NCBI RefSeq assembly: GCF_022524485.1
Contig: NZ_JAKXMK010000019.1
Coordinates: 184,930 to 248,929 of the forward strand
Length of the DNA: 64,000 bases
Direction: 5' to 3'
Source of the DNA: Pseudonocardia alaniniphila
GTDB taxonomy: Bacteria > Actinomycetota > Actinomycetes > Mycobacteriales > Pseudonocardiaceae
The notes under the pieces were generated by a model. It was not told the DNA's origin. It made no database searches and saw only the letters and a list, made by a program, of their open reading frames with translations. Each line of letters begins with the position of its first letter. Position 1 is the first letter of the stretch. Below are positions 50,719 through 59,705 of the stretch, piece by piece. The position numbers and the translations under genes are program-made.

Positions 50719-51194
50719 GCGCTCCTCCGCTCCTGCTCAGCCTGGCGGCGCCGGGCCGTGGCCTCGATCGCCGCGCAGATCTCCTCGTAGGTGCCGCAGC
50801 GGCAGATGTTCCCCTCCAGATGCGCCGCGATCTCCTCGCGCGTCGGGTCGGGGTTCTCCGCCAGCAGCTCATGGCCCATCAGCACGAACCCGGGGATGCA
50901 GTAGCCGCACTGCATCGCCCCGGCTGTGACGAACTCGTCGACGACGTCGTCGTCCTGGGGCAGCCCGTCGGCGGTGGTGAGCGGGACGCCGTCGTAGCGC
51001 ACGGCACGGGCGAGGCAGCTGCTCACGCTGTGCCCGTCGGCCAGCACGGTGCACGCACCGCAGGCCCCCACACCGCATCCCTCGCGCACGCTGGTGTAAC
51101 CGGTGCGTCGCAGCACCTCCAGCAGCAGATCGTCGTCCGCCACCGTGACGCGGTGGCGCACCCCGTTCACCTCGAGCACGACCTCGCTACTCAT
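50715..51194 (-). CDS. Molybdenum hydroxylase small subunit, 2x[2Fe-2S] (CoxS-like)
   Basis: 159 aa. The N-terminal plant-type ferredoxin domain carries REGCGVGACGACTVL, and the C-terminal helical domain has the second cluster in QCGYCIPGF and ICRCGTYEEI. Passes electrons from the molybdenum site to FAD in the xanthine-oxidase family. Overlaps the large subunit gene by 4 bases (ATGA). Confidence 0.93.
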   Translation of the reverse strand: MSSEVVLEVNGVRHRVTVADDDLLLEVLRRTGYTSVREGCGVGACGACTVLADGHSVSSCLARAVRYDGVPLTTADGLPQDDDVVDEFVTAGAMQCGYCIPGFVLMGHELLAENPDPTREEIAAHLEGNICRCGTYEEICAAIEATARRRQAEQERRSA

Positions 51195-53530
51195 GACCCG
51201 GCCTCCTGCTCGGCGAGTGCGGTGAGGATCCGCTCCGGCGTCAGCGGTAGCTCCGGGAAGCGGATGCCGATGGCGTCGCGCACGGCGTTCGCCACCGCCG
51301 GGGCCAGCGGGATGATCGTGGTCTCACCCACACCCTTGGCGCCGTACGGACCGGTGCGGTGCGGGTTCTCCACGATGATCGGCGTGATCTTGTCGGGCAC
51401 GTCGAGCACCGAGGGCAGCTGGTAGTCCAGCAACGTGCCGTTCACGATCTGCCCCTCGTCGAACACCAACCGGTCGAAGAGGGCGTGGCCGACACCCATG
51501 ATCGCCGCGCCGGTGAGCTGCTGCTCCACCAGCTTCGGGTTGATCGCGCGGCCCACGTCACCCGCCGCGGCAAGGTGCTCGACGTGCACACGGCCCGTCG
51601 CGGTGTCGACCGTGAGCTGCACCGCCACCGCACCGGCGAACCAGTGTTCGGTGACCTTCTCCGACTGCCCGGTCTCGTGGTCGTAGGGCATCCACGTGGT
51701 GGTGAACTCGGCCTCGGTGGTCAGCGTCGTGCCACGCGCCCCGAAGTGACCGTGCAACAGCTCGGAGATCGAGGCGCGCTCCTGGCTCTGGGTGCTGACC
51801 AGGCCGTCGCCGGTCAGCTTCACGTCGGTGACGGGCACGCCGAAGCGCTCCGCCGCGATGTCCACAAGCTTGTCGCGCATCGCCTCCGACGCACGACGTA
51901 CCGCGTTTCCGGTGTGGTAGGTGGAGCGGCTGCCTGCGGTGATCGTGTCGTAGGGGGTGACGTCGGTGTCCGTGGCCACCACCCGGACCTGGCCCTCGCC
52001 CAGGCACAGCGACTCGGCGGCGATCTGCGCCATGATCGTGTCGCTGCCCTGGCCCATGTCGACCGTGCTGATCATCAGCGTTGCCGACGCGTCCTGGTTG
52101 AGCTGGAGCACGGCGTTGGAGATCGTCGGCGTGAGCACGGCCTTGATGCCGACGGCCACACCGCGGCCGCGACGCAGCCGGCCCTCCTCCCGCTGCAGCG
52201 GGGTGTCCCAGCCGATGGCATCGGTGACCGCGTCGAGGCAGCCCACGAAGTCGGCGCTGTGCATCGGGGTGCCGACCGGGGCGACGTCACCCTCGCGCAG
52301 CAGGTTGCGGCGCCGGAACTCGGCCGGGTCCTCCCCGCGCACGCGAGCAAGCTCGTCCACCAGCGACTCGTGCGACCAGGTCACCTGAGGTACGCCGAAT
52401 CCGCGGAACGGGCCCGCCGACGGCTTGTTGGTGTAGACGCAGCGCGAGCGGACCGAGACGTTCTCGATGCGGTACGGGCCCGTGGCCACCATGCCCGACT
52501 TGGCGGTGATCCGGGGCCCGACGTCGGCGTACGCGCCGGTGTCGTAGCGGACGTCGGCCGTCGCGGCGACGATCCGGCCGTCCTTGTCGGCGGTCATGCT
52601 GCCCGTCACCGCGGCGCCGTGGCGCGTGGTGAGCAGGAACGCCTCCTCACGCGACGCCGTGACGCGCACGGCGGTGCGCTGCGTCCAGGCGAGCACAGCG
52701 GCCAGCGGCTCCAGCCGGTCGTACATCTTGGCGCCGAAGCCGCCGCCGAGCGGGGCGGTGCGCACCCGCACCTTGTTCAACGGCAGGCCGAGCAGGTCGG
52801 CGACCGACTGCCGGACGTAGGACGGCGTCTGTGTGGTGGAGAGGATCTCCAGCCGGTCCCCGTCGCGCCAGGCCGCCGTGAACGGCAGCTCGATCGGCAC
52901 GTGGTGGGTGGGCGGGCACCAGAACTCCTCGCGCACCGTGGTGCCGTCCGGTGTCTCCGCCGCCTCCGCCACGTCGCCGCGGCGGAGGGTGAACTCGTAG
53001 TTGACGTTCGTGTCCCGCTTGCCCCGCAGGTGCTTGAGGTCGCCGAAGACGATCGAGGGCCGCAGCACGTCGTGCACGAAGGGGGCGCCGGCGACGGCCT
53101 TGTCGACGTCGTGCACCGGGTCGAGCTCGCTGTACTCGACCACGACCTCGTCGGCCGCCATCCGTGCCGGGGCGAGACCGCGCGCGAGCACCGCGGCCAC
53201 CGGCTCGCCGATGTAGCGCACCCGCTCCACCGCGAGGCAGGGCTGGTCGGAGAACGCCGGGCCGGTGAACAGCTTGTCACCGAAGCGGGCGTGCAGCTCC
53301 GCGCCGGTCACCACGGCCACCACGCCGTCCACCGCCAGGGCCTGCCGCGTGTCGATCGAGTCGATCAGGGCGTGCGGACGGGTGCTGCGGTGCACGACGA
53401 CGTCGAGGCACGGGCGCAACGGCTCGTCGGCCGCGTAGAGCAGCTCCCCGCGCACCTTCGCCCGAGCATCGGTACGGGTCCACCGCTCACCGACGGCGCC
53501 ACCAGCGCCTGCGGGACTCTCCCCGAGCAT
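51191..53530 (-). CDS. Molybdenum hydroxylase large subunit (xanthine dehydrogenase family)
   Basis: 779 aa, molybdopterin-cytosine-dinucleotide-type subunit. The cofactor loops are APLGGGFGAKMYDRLEPLAAVL and SAGPFRGFGVPQ, and the catalytic glutamate is in GAKGVGETTIIPLAPAV. The form I CO-dehydrogenase loop (AYxCSFR) is absent, so this is not a CO dehydrogenase; relatives hydroxylate N-heterocycles, aromatic acyl-CoAs or aldehydes. Contiguous with UbiD and a hydrolase. ATG at 53530 overlaps the FAD-subunit gene by 44 bases. Confidence 0.92.
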   Translation of the reverse strand: MLGESPAGAGGAVGERWTRTDARAKVRGELLYAADEPLRPCLDVVVHRSTRPHALIDSIDTRQALAVDGVVAVVTGAELHARFGDKLFTGPAFSDQPCLAVERVRYIGEPVAAVLARGLAPARMAADEVVVEYSELDPVHDVDKAVAGAPFVHDVLRPSIVFGDLKHLRGKRDTNVNYEFTLRRGDVAEAAETPDGTTVREEFWCPPTHHVPIELPFTAAWRDGDRLEILSTTQTPSYVRQSVADLLGLPLNKVRVRTAPLGGGFGAKMYDRLEPLAAVLAWTQRTAVRVTASREEAFLLTTRHGAAVTGSMTADKDGRIVAATADVRYDTGAYADVGPRITAKSGMVATGPYRIENVSVRSRCVYTNKPSAGPFRGFGVPQVTWSHESLVDELARVRGEDPAEFRRRNLLREGDVAPVGTPMHSADFVGCLDAVTDAIGWDTPLQREEGRLRRGRGVAVGIKAVLTPTISNAVLQLNQDASATLMISTVDMGQGSDTIMAQIAAESLCLGEGQVRVVATDTDVTPYDTITAGSRSTYHTGNAVRRASEAMRDKLVDIAAERFGVPVTDVKLTGDGLVSTQSQERASISELLHGHFGARGTTLTTEAEFTTTWMPYDHETGQSEKVTEHWFAGAVAVQLTVDTATGRVHVEHLAAAGDVGRAINPKLVEQQLTGAAIMGVGHALFDRLVFDEGQIVNGTLLDYQLPSVLDVPDKITPIIVENPHRTGPYGAKGVGETTIIPLAPAVANAVRDAIGIRFPELPLTPERILTALAEQEAGS

Positions 53531-54452
53531 CCGAGCCCTCCTTTCCTGTCGGTCCTGCAGGGCCGGCCGCAGCCTCGGCGGGCACGCTGCCCGCCGGGCC
53601 CCAGGCAGCCCGGATCGCGTCCTCGACCGCTACGAGGCCGAGGCGGCGCTTGAAGTCCGCGGAGCCGCGGATGTCCGGGATGGGGTCGATCACCGGGTCG
53701 GCCGCGGACCGCCCGGCCCGTACGACGTCGTCCACCGGCGCGTCACTCGGCACCTCGACGCTCACGTACTTGGGCACCTCGGCGAGGGCGCCGAGCCCGA
53801 TCCGGATCTCCCGCTGCCCTCGCACCGGCGAGGTGACGAGCACAGCCGCCGACGCGCACGGCCAGTCGTTGACGGACTGGCTGCTCAGCTTGGCGAAACC
53901 GCACGTGGATCCGGCCTGACCGGGGATCTCCACCGCGGTCACGAGCTCGCCGTGGCGCAGGTCCGTCTCCTGGAAGGCGACGAAGAAGTCCCGCAGCGCC
54001 ACCTGGCGGGTGCCCTCGCTGCTGCGGAGCTCGACCCTGGCGTCCAGCACCATGAGCGCGGTCGGCGGGTCCAGCCGGTAGTCGCCGTGGGCGAGGTTGC
54101 CGCCGACGCTCGCGGTGTTGCGCACCCGCGGGTTGGCGACGTGCCCGTAGACCTGGGCCGCGAGCGGGGTCACGCGGCGTACCAGCGGGTCGGTCTCCAT
54201 CCGGCGCAGCGTGACCATCGCGCCGACGCGCAGGCCGCTGCTGGTCCGCTCGAGCCCGGAGAGATTCGGCACCAGCGAGAGGTCGACCAGGTCCGAGGCG
54301 AAGAGGACGCCCTGCTTGATGAGGATCTGCACGGCGGTGCCGCCGCCGTAGACCATGGGCTGGTCGAGGTTCGCCAGCAGGGCGCAGGCCTCCTCGAGGC
54401 TCTGCGGCCGGTGCAGGGTGGGGGCCGCCGCCACGAAGGCGTCGGCGGTCAT
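53487..54452 (-). CDS. Molybdenum hydroxylase FAD subunit (CoxM-like)
   Basis: 321 aa. FAD-binding motifs are YGGGTAVQILIKQG and TASVGGNLAHGDYRLDPPTALMVLDARVEL, with the C-terminal CO_deh_flav domain (AKLSSQSVNDWPCASAAV). The last 45 residues are a low-complexity Ala/Gly/Arg tail that runs over the start of the large subunit, longer than usual. Start ATG at 54452 overlaps the CoxG-like stop (ATGA). Confidence 0.92.
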   Translation of the reverse strand: MTADAFVAAAPTLHRPQSLEEACALLANLDQPMVYGGGTAVQILIKQGVLFASDLVDLSLVPNLSGLERTSSGLRVGAMVTLRRMETDPLVRRVTPLAAQVYGHVANPRVRNTASVGGNLAHGDYRLDPPTALMVLDARVELRSSEGTRQVALRDFFVAFQETDLRHGELVTAVEIPGQAGSTCGFAKLSSQSVNDWPCASAAVLVTSPVRGQREIRIGLGALAEVPKYVSVEVPSDAPVDDVVRAGRSAADPVIDPIPDIRGSADFKRRLGLVAVEDAIRAAWGPAGSVPAEAAAGPAGPTGKEGSDARGESRRRWWRRR

Positions 54453-55180
54453 CGCCGGGCCGCCGCGATCCGGGCCAACCCGGCGATCACGCCGCCGGTG
54501 GCGGCTACGGCGATCGCAGCGAGAACGAGCACCCTGCGGCCGGTGAGCAGGCCGCCGAGGTGGCGGCACCACGAGATGCGACCGGGCGTGGCCCCCTCGC
54601 CTGCCAGAGCCACGGCCGGTCGGGCCCCAGAGGAAGTTGCCGCGCCGGCGGCTACCGGCGACTTCGCTCGCTGGTCCGCGCCTCGGGCTTCGAGCAGCTC
54701 GCGCGCCACGGCGTTGCCCGGTCCCGGGGGCCCCGCGGCGCACACCCGGGAGAAGTCGGCGGCGAACTGGCGCTCGACCTCTTCGGTGCGCCGCCGCACG
54801 ATCGACTCGCCGAGGCGCCCGATCTTGCCCCAGAGGGCCACGTCCAGGCCGAACTCGACGCGCGAACTGTCCGCTGCACCGTCTTCGTTGACCGCCAGAG
54901 CGGCCTCGATCTTGATCGAGCTGCCCAGCCGGCGGTCCTCACCGCGGAGCAACGCCTTGACCTGTCCGGGCCCTGCCTGCTCGGTGATCTCGGCCGTGAA
55001 TCCGGCGCTGAACCGGACATGCGCGACCTCGTTGACCAACGTGCCGCGGTAGTGCGTGTCGTCGACCTTCTCGAGCTCCTGGCAGCCCGGCACGCAGGCC
55101 CGCATCGAGTCCGGATCGAGGAAGTGGGCGAACACGCGATCCGGGGCGGCAGGCACCCAGAACGAGGAGCTGAGCTTCAT
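54449..55180 (-). CDS. CoxG-like SRPBCC protein with C-terminal membrane anchor
   Basis: 243 aa. Residues 1-150 are the CoxG/SRPBCC fold: SSSFWVPAAPDRVFAHFLDPDSMRACVPGCQELEKVDDTHYRGTL split as family-typical strands, then VRFSAGFTAEI. A Pro/Ala linker leads to one membrane helix, VLVLAAIAVAATGGVIAGLARI. In the CO dehydrogenase system CoxG recruits the enzyme to the membrane to reduce quinone, and the same role is likely here. First gene of the leftward operon; the 29-bp shared element sits 12 bases before its ATG. Confidence 0.88.
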   Translation of the reverse strand: MKLSSSFWVPAAPDRVFAHFLDPDSMRACVPGCQELEKVDDTHYRGTLVNEVAHVRFSAGFTAEITEQAGPGQVKALLRGEDRRLGSSIKIEAALAVNEDGAADSSRVEFGLDVALWGKIGRLGESIVRRRTEEVERQFAADFSRVCAAGPPGPGNAVARELLEARGADQRAKSPVAAGAATSSGARPAVALAGEGATPGRISWCRHLGGLLTGRRVLVLAAIAVAATGGVIAGLARIAAARR

Positions 55181-55191
55181 TTGACCACCAT

Positions 55192-55220
55192 ACTGGACTA
55201 GTTATCTCGCATGCAGGACA
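55192..55220 (-). promoter_or_regulatory. Shared 29-bp element, copy 1 (Mo-hydroxylase operon)
   Basis: Read toward the operon it begins TGTCCTGCATG and ends GTCCAGT. It matches the copy at 56253-56281 in 24 of 29 positions and has the same orientation relative to its target. Ends 11 bases before the CoxG-like start codon. Candidate IclR operator/activation site. Confidence 0.7.
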
Positions 55221-55374
55221 CTAAGCCGAGCCCGGAAGGGCCGTCAACCCGACCCGTGGCCGCGCCGAACGCCTCAGCTACCGTCTCGTCGCAGAGCGTG
55301 GCCGCCGCCCGGTCGGCGCATTCGGCGCGATCGACACGGTCGGCACGCCCACGAATCGGAGACAGGAGAGCGTC

Positions 55375-56145
55375 ATGGCGAGCGATGTGCCCGCGGTCAT
55401 GAACGCCGTGCGGCTGCTGGAGCGGATCGCCCGCGACTGGCCCGAACCCGTCCCGTCCGGCGTGCTGATCGACGACCTCGATCTCAACCGCAGCACCTGT
55501 TACAACATCCTGGGCACCCTGCAGCGGGCCGGTTGGGCCGCCACGAGGGGCGACCGCTCCGGATGGTGGCTGGGCCCACGCCTGCTGGCCATCGTCGACG
55601 CGTCCCAGGACTGGATGCGCGAGGTCGTGCAGCAGGAGCTCGACGACCTCAGCAAGCGCCTCGGCTACCTGACCTTCGCCGTGCGGCGGCACGGCTCCGC
55701 CGAGTACGCCGTGGTGGCCAAGGCCGACCGCGGACAGGGCGTACGGATCACCGTCGGCTTGGGCGACAGCTTCCCGTTCTCCGCACCCGCGATCATGCGC
55801 GCCTTCCTCGCCTGGTCGGACCCCGCCGAGGCGGACCGGGTGATCGACAAGAACGACCTCGTCGCCTTCACGGCGGAGACGCTGATCGACCGGGATGCGC
55901 TGCGCACGGAGCTCGCCGAGACCAGGCGACGCGGCTACGGGATCAGCATCCGCGAGTACGACCTCGGGCAGTCCGGCGTGTCCGCCCCGGTGTTCGACGA
56001 GCGCGGCCGCGTGACCATGGCGCTGTGCTCGCTGGCGTTCTCCTCCGAGCTGGACCACTCGACGGTCGCGGAGGCCGGCGAGCTGATCCGTGAGTGCGCC
56101 GCGCGCATCACGGAGCGCACCGGCGGCACCCTCCCGCCTCGCTGA
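55375..56145 (+). CDS. IclR-family regulator of the catabolic island
   Basis: 256 aa. The N-terminal winged helix (AVMNAVRLLERIARDWPEPVPSGVLIDDLDLNRSTCYNILGTLQRAGWA) is followed by the IclR effector domain (GVRITVGLGDSFPFSAPAIMRAFLAW, GISIREYDLGQSGVSAPVFDERGRVTMAL). IclR-type proteins sense aromatic or small acid substrates and act as tetramers. It lies between the leftward Mo-hydroxylase operon and the rightward importers, both bearing the same 29-bp element, so it most likely coordinates them. Confidence 0.9.
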   Translation: MASDVPAVMNAVRLLERIARDWPEPVPSGVLIDDLDLNRSTCYNILGTLQRAGWAATRGDRSGWWLGPRLLAIVDASQDWMREVVQQELDDLSKRLGYLTFAVRRHGSAEYAVVAKADRGQGVRITVGLGDSFPFSAPAIMRAFLAWSDPAEADRVIDKNDLVAFTAETLIDRDALRTELAETRRRGYGISIREYDLGQSGVSAPVFDERGRVTMALCSLAFSSELDHSTVAEAGELIRECAARITERTGGTLPPR

Positions 56146-56252
56146 CCAGGCCCCACCCACCGCACCACTCCCCGTTCCGCCACACCCCCTGCGACGTCGC
56201 GCGCGCCTTGACGGCACTCCCGCTCTGTCATACCGTCCGACCACAGATCAGA

Positions 56253-56281
56253 TGTCCTGCATGTAGGACAACTCGTCCAGT
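56253..56281 (+). promoter_or_regulatory. Shared 29-bp element, copy 2 (MFS importer)
   Basis: Contains the perfect inverted repeat TGTCCT-N6-AGGACA (56253-56270) followed by ACTCGTCCAGT. It is 24/29 identical to copy 1 at 55192-55220 and oriented the same way toward its gene, whose start is 44 bases downstream. Confidence 0.72.
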
Positions 56282-56324
56282 GGACAGGCTCATTGTGCCG
56301 CGGGCGACCAGAGGAAGGACCTCG

Positions 56325-57650
56325 GTGCACGACATCGCTGTCGCACGGACAACCTGGTTCAGCGGGCTGGGGCGCTCCCAATGGCGCTCGCTGTTCGCGG
56401 CCAACCTCGGATGGCTCTTCGACGGGTTCGAGACCTACGCGCTCATCCTCACCGCCAGCACCGTGCTGCACCGGCTCGCGCCGGGCGAGCCCGCCGGGTC
56501 CGTCGCCTTCCTCACCGGCGCCACCATCGCGGTGACACTGCTCGGCTGGGGCATGGGCGGCATCCTCGGCGGCGTCTTTGCCGACTACTTCGGCAGGCGC
56601 CGCACGCTGATCACCGCGATCGTGCTCTACGCGGCGTTCACCGGCCTCAGCGCGCTGTCCTGGTCGTGGGAGTCCTTCCTGGTACTGCGATTCATCACCG
56701 GGTTCGCGCTCGGCTCGGAATGGGGAACCGGCACGTCGCTGGTGGCCGAGATGTGGCCGAGCAACGCCAGGGCGAAGGCCGCCGGGTTGATGCAATGCGG
56801 CCTCGGCCTCGGCTTCTTCATCGCCTCGTTCTGCTGGTACTTCATCGCGCCGATCGGCCCCGACTCCTGGCGCCTGATGTACCTGGTCGGCGTGCTGCCC
56901 GCCCTGTTCGCGCTCTGGCTGCGCCGGTCGGTACCGGAGTCGGAGCAGTGGACGAAGGCGCAACACCACCGCAAGAAGCTGCGCGACCGGGCGCCCGGTG
57001 AGCTGACCGAGGGCGAGCAGGCCTACACGCGGCTCACTCTGCGCCAGATCTTCCTCGACCCGAAGCTACGCAGGCTGACGATCCTCGGCTCGGTGATGTC
57101 GCTGGTGACGACGCTGGGGTGGTGGGGCATCTCGACCTGGGTGCCGCTCTACGTGTCCGACGTCGCGGCGAAGGCCGGGCACAGCGCCTCGAGCTGGGCC
57201 AGCGGCGCCGGAATGATCTACAACGTCGGTGCGATCGCCGGGTACGTGGCGTTCGGCTTCCTCGCCGACCGGTTCGGCCGCAAGCCGGCCGTGCTGCTGT
57301 ACTTCGCCGCATCGCTGGTGCTCACGCCGGTGCTGTTCCTCTGGACGCACGACCTGCGGATCATCGCCGTCGTCCTCGTCGTGAACGGCTTCTTCACCCT
57401 CGGCCAGTACACCTGGATGCCGGTGTGGCTCCCGGAGCTGTATCCCACGCACCTACGGGCGACGGGCGTGGCGTTCGTCTTCAACGCCGCCCGGTTCGTC
57501 GCGTTCCTCGGACCGCTCCTCTCGGGCGCGATCATCTCGAGGCTCGGCGGCTACGGCGTCGCCGCCACCGTGGTCGGCCTGATCTACATCGTGGGACTGA
57601 TCGTCGCCCCGTTCTGCCCCGAGACCCGAGGGCGTCCGCTCCCCGAGTGA
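56325..57650 (+). CDS. MFS transporter, aromatic-acid:H+ symporter-like (1)
   Basis: 441 aa, about 12 helices. Helix 1 contains LGWLFDGFETYAL with the charged DGF(D/E) motif of aromatic-acid symporters, loop 2-3 is GGVFADYFGRRRTLIT, and loop 8-9 is GFLADRFGRKPAVLL. GTG at 56325 with GAGGAAGGA at 56311-56319. Controlled by the IclR-type element; expected to import the acid degraded by the leftward operon. Confidence 0.88.
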   Translation: MHDIAVARTTWFSGLGRSQWRSLFAANLGWLFDGFETYALILTASTVLHRLAPGEPAGSVAFLTGATIAVTLLGWGMGGILGGVFADYFGRRRTLITAIVLYAAFTGLSALSWSWESFLVLRFITGFALGSEWGTGTSLVAEMWPSNARAKAAGLMQCGLGLGFFIASFCWYFIAPIGPDSWRLMYLVGVLPALFALWLRRSVPESEQWTKAQHHRKKLRDRAPGELTEGEQAYTRLTLRQIFLDPKLRRLTILGSVMSLVTTLGWWGISTWVPLYVSDVAAKAGHSASSWASGAGMIYNVGAIAGYVAFGFLADRFGRKPAVLLYFAASLVLTPVLFLWTHDLRIIAVVLVVNGFFTLGQYTWMPVWLPELYPTHLRATGVAFVFNAARFVAFLGPLLSGAIISRLGGYGVAATVVGLIYIVGLIVAPFCPETRGRPLPE

Positions 57651-57701
57651 CCCCCTCTCCTCCCCACCACGTCCGTGCCTCCCCGCGCACCGAGGAACCA
57701 G

Positions 57702-59015
57702 ATGTCGACCGTCAATGCCGCATCCACCTCCGAGACCGCAACACGTGCGATCCCCCGCGGAGCCGGGGTGGTCCTCGCGTTCGCCTTCCTGGGCACCCTC
57801 TTCGACGGTGCCGAGCTGAACCTCGTCGGCTACCCGATGGCATACATCGCCGGCAGCCTCCACGTCAGCACGATCCAGATCGTGCAGGTCACCACCCTGC
57901 AGGGGTTCGCCTCGATCCTCGGCGGCCTGGTCTGCGGCTGGCTCGGTGACAGGTACGGCAGGCGCTGGACGTACACGGGCTCCGTGCTGATCTTCGGCGT
58001 GGCGGCCGTGCTCGGGGGGCTCGCCCCCACCTACGGCCTGTTCCTGGTCACGCGCCTCGTCGCCGGCGTGGGCATGGGTGGGCTGTTCGGACTGGCCTAC
58101 TCGATGTTCACCGAGAGCTGGAAGACCAGCAAGCGCGGGGCGATGGGCGGGTCGATCCAGGCGATGTACTTCGCCGGTCAGATCATCACCGAGGGCGTCG
58201 TGTACTTCTGCACGGTGCAGTTCGGCGAGTCCGACGGATGGCGCGGTGGCTACATCGTGATCGGCGCCATCACGCTCGTGATCGGCCTGCTGTCAGCGAT
58301 CACGCTGCCCGAGTCGGAGCAGTGGCGTCACTACCGCCGCGAGCTCGCGGCCGGCCGGGTGCCCGAACGCATGCGGCCGGCCAAGGTGCCGCTGAGCGAC
58401 CTCTTCCGCCGCGAGCACGTGCGAGGCACCGTGCTGTTCATCGTGCTGGCGAGTGCCATGTTCATCAGCACCAACTCGATGATCGCCTACCTCACCACGT
58501 TCCTCGTGCAGGTCGAGAAGGTACCGCTGGGCACGGCCAGCGTGATCGTGCTGATCGGCCTGGTGATCACTGCCGTCACCTACCCGCTCACCGGCGCGCT
58601 GTCGGACGTAATCAAGCGCCGGTACGCCTTCTTCGCCGCCTCCCTCGTCGGGGTGGCGGGGTTCGGCTGGCTGCTGCTCCTGGTGGCAACCGGGTCGGCG
58701 CACGTGAGCTCACAGTTCTGGACCGACCAGACCTTCTGGGCCGTGCTGCTGTGCGCGGCCGGCAGCGGCGGGTTCGGCGTGCTCGGGGTGTGGATGGCCG
58801 AGTACTTCCCCACCCGGATCCGCTCGGCCGGATCCAACACCAGCTACTACGCCGGCCGCGGGATCGGCGCGGGGCTCTTCCCGCTGGTCGCGCTCAGCGT
58901 CGCCGGCACGGTGCCGTTGGCTCTCGCGCTCGGCCTGGTCGGGCCGGTCCTGGCGGCGGCGTTCGCGCTCGGGGTGCCGGACCGCACCGGGCGCACGATC
59001 GTCGCGGTGGAATGA
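57702..59015 (+). CDS. MFS transporter, sugar/aromatic-acid porter-like (2)
   Basis: 437 aa with about 12 helices. Helix 1 LGTLFDGAELNLVGYPMAYIAG again carries an acidic residue after the FDG turn; loop 2-3 is GGLVCGWLGDRYGRRWTY and SDVIKRRYAFF replaces the loop 8-9 motif. GAGGA precedes the ATG at 57702, 51 bases after the first MFS gene, so both are probably one transcript. Two non-identical importers suggest a substrate plus a related compound or intermediate. Confidence 0.87.
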   Translation: MSTVNAASTSETATRAIPRGAGVVLAFAFLGTLFDGAELNLVGYPMAYIAGSLHVSTIQIVQVTTLQGFASILGGLVCGWLGDRYGRRWTYTGSVLIFGVAAVLGGLAPTYGLFLVTRLVAGVGMGGLFGLAYSMFTESWKTSKRGAMGGSIQAMYFAGQIITEGVVYFCTVQFGESDGWRGGYIVIGAITLVIGLLSAITLPESEQWRHYRRELAAGRVPERMRPAKVPLSDLFRREHVRGTVLFIVLASAMFISTNSMIAYLTTFLVQVEKVPLGTASVIVLIGLVITAVTYPLTGALSDVIKRRYAFFAASLVGVAGFGWLLLLVATGSAHVSSQFWTDQTFWAVLLCAAGSGGFGVLGVWMAEYFPTRIRSAGSNTSYYAGRGIGAGLFPLVALSVAGTVPLALALGLVGPVLAAAFALGVPDRTGRTIVAVE

Positions 59016-59069
59016 ACGTCCGCCGCTGACCTCGGGTCACAGCGCCTCCGGCGCGCTTACGCTGCGCTT

Positions 59070-59636
59070 GTGTCCGACGCTCCCCTGCCCAGCGAGCCGG
59101 CGCACGACGACCTCGCTCCCGATGGCGTGGACTACTGGTCGTTCGTCGCCATCGCGGTGGAGCGGACCACTCGCGCACTGCCTGCGGTGGATGCGCGTGC
59201 GATGCGGCTGATGCTGAGTCTCTACCGCGCCTCGAACGCGATGGTCTACGACCTCGAGTCGGCGGTGCACCGGCCACGTGGCTGGTCGTTTGCGGGCTTC
59301 CGGGTGCTGTTCGTGCTCTGGCTCGCCGGGCCGCTGGAGGCCAAGCGCGTGGCGCAGCTGGCAGGGATGAGCCGGGCGGCGGTGTCGGCGCTGGTCAACA
59401 CCCTCGAACGGGACGGCCTGGTGGCCCGGCGCAAGGCGGGCCGCGACCGCCGCTCGGTCGAGCTCTCGCTCACCACACACGGTGAACAGGTGTTCGCCGA
59501 CGCGTTCGCCGCGCACAACGAACGCGAGCAGACCTGGGCCTCCGCCCTCACCGACGACGAGGCCGCCCAGCTCACGGCTCTGCTGGAGAAGATGATGGCG
59601 AGCCCCGTCGCGGCGTCGGCGAACCGACGCCGCTGA
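59070..59636 (+). CDS. MarR-family transcriptional regulator
   Basis: 188 aa. The winged helix is FAGFRVLFVLWLAGPLEAKRVAQLAGMSRAAVSALVNTLERDGLVARRKAGRDRRSVELSLTTHG with the usual wing. GTG start at 59070, 54 bases after the second MFS gene and in the same direction. It may be a second, substrate-level regulator of the catabolic island, or an independent gene; no operator is evident. Confidence 0.88.
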   Translation: MSDAPLPSEPAHDDLAPDGVDYWSFVAIAVERTTRALPAVDARAMRLMLSLYRASNAMVYDLESAVHRPRGWSFAGFRVLFVLWLAGPLEAKRVAQLAGMSRAAVSALVNTLERDGLVARRKAGRDRRSVELSLTTHGEQVFADAFAAHNEREQTWASALTDDEAAQLTALLEKMMASPVAASANRRR

Positions 59637-59705
59637 CCATCCGCGAGCGATCCGCCCTATCCCGGTGTGGGCGTCGAACAGCACTGGTTGGGAAACTTGT
59701 ACGTT

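Noticed and set aside
51359..53653. Plus-strand frame open for 764 codons across the Mo-hydroxylase large subunit
   Set aside because: Pure shadow; the minus strand carries all cofactor motifs.
48471..55180. Aerobic carbon monoxide dehydrogenase operon
   Set aside because: The large subunit lacks the AYxCSFR active-site loop and instead has GPFRGFG. Accessory genes such as coxD/E/F are missing, while UbiD and a hydrolase are present.
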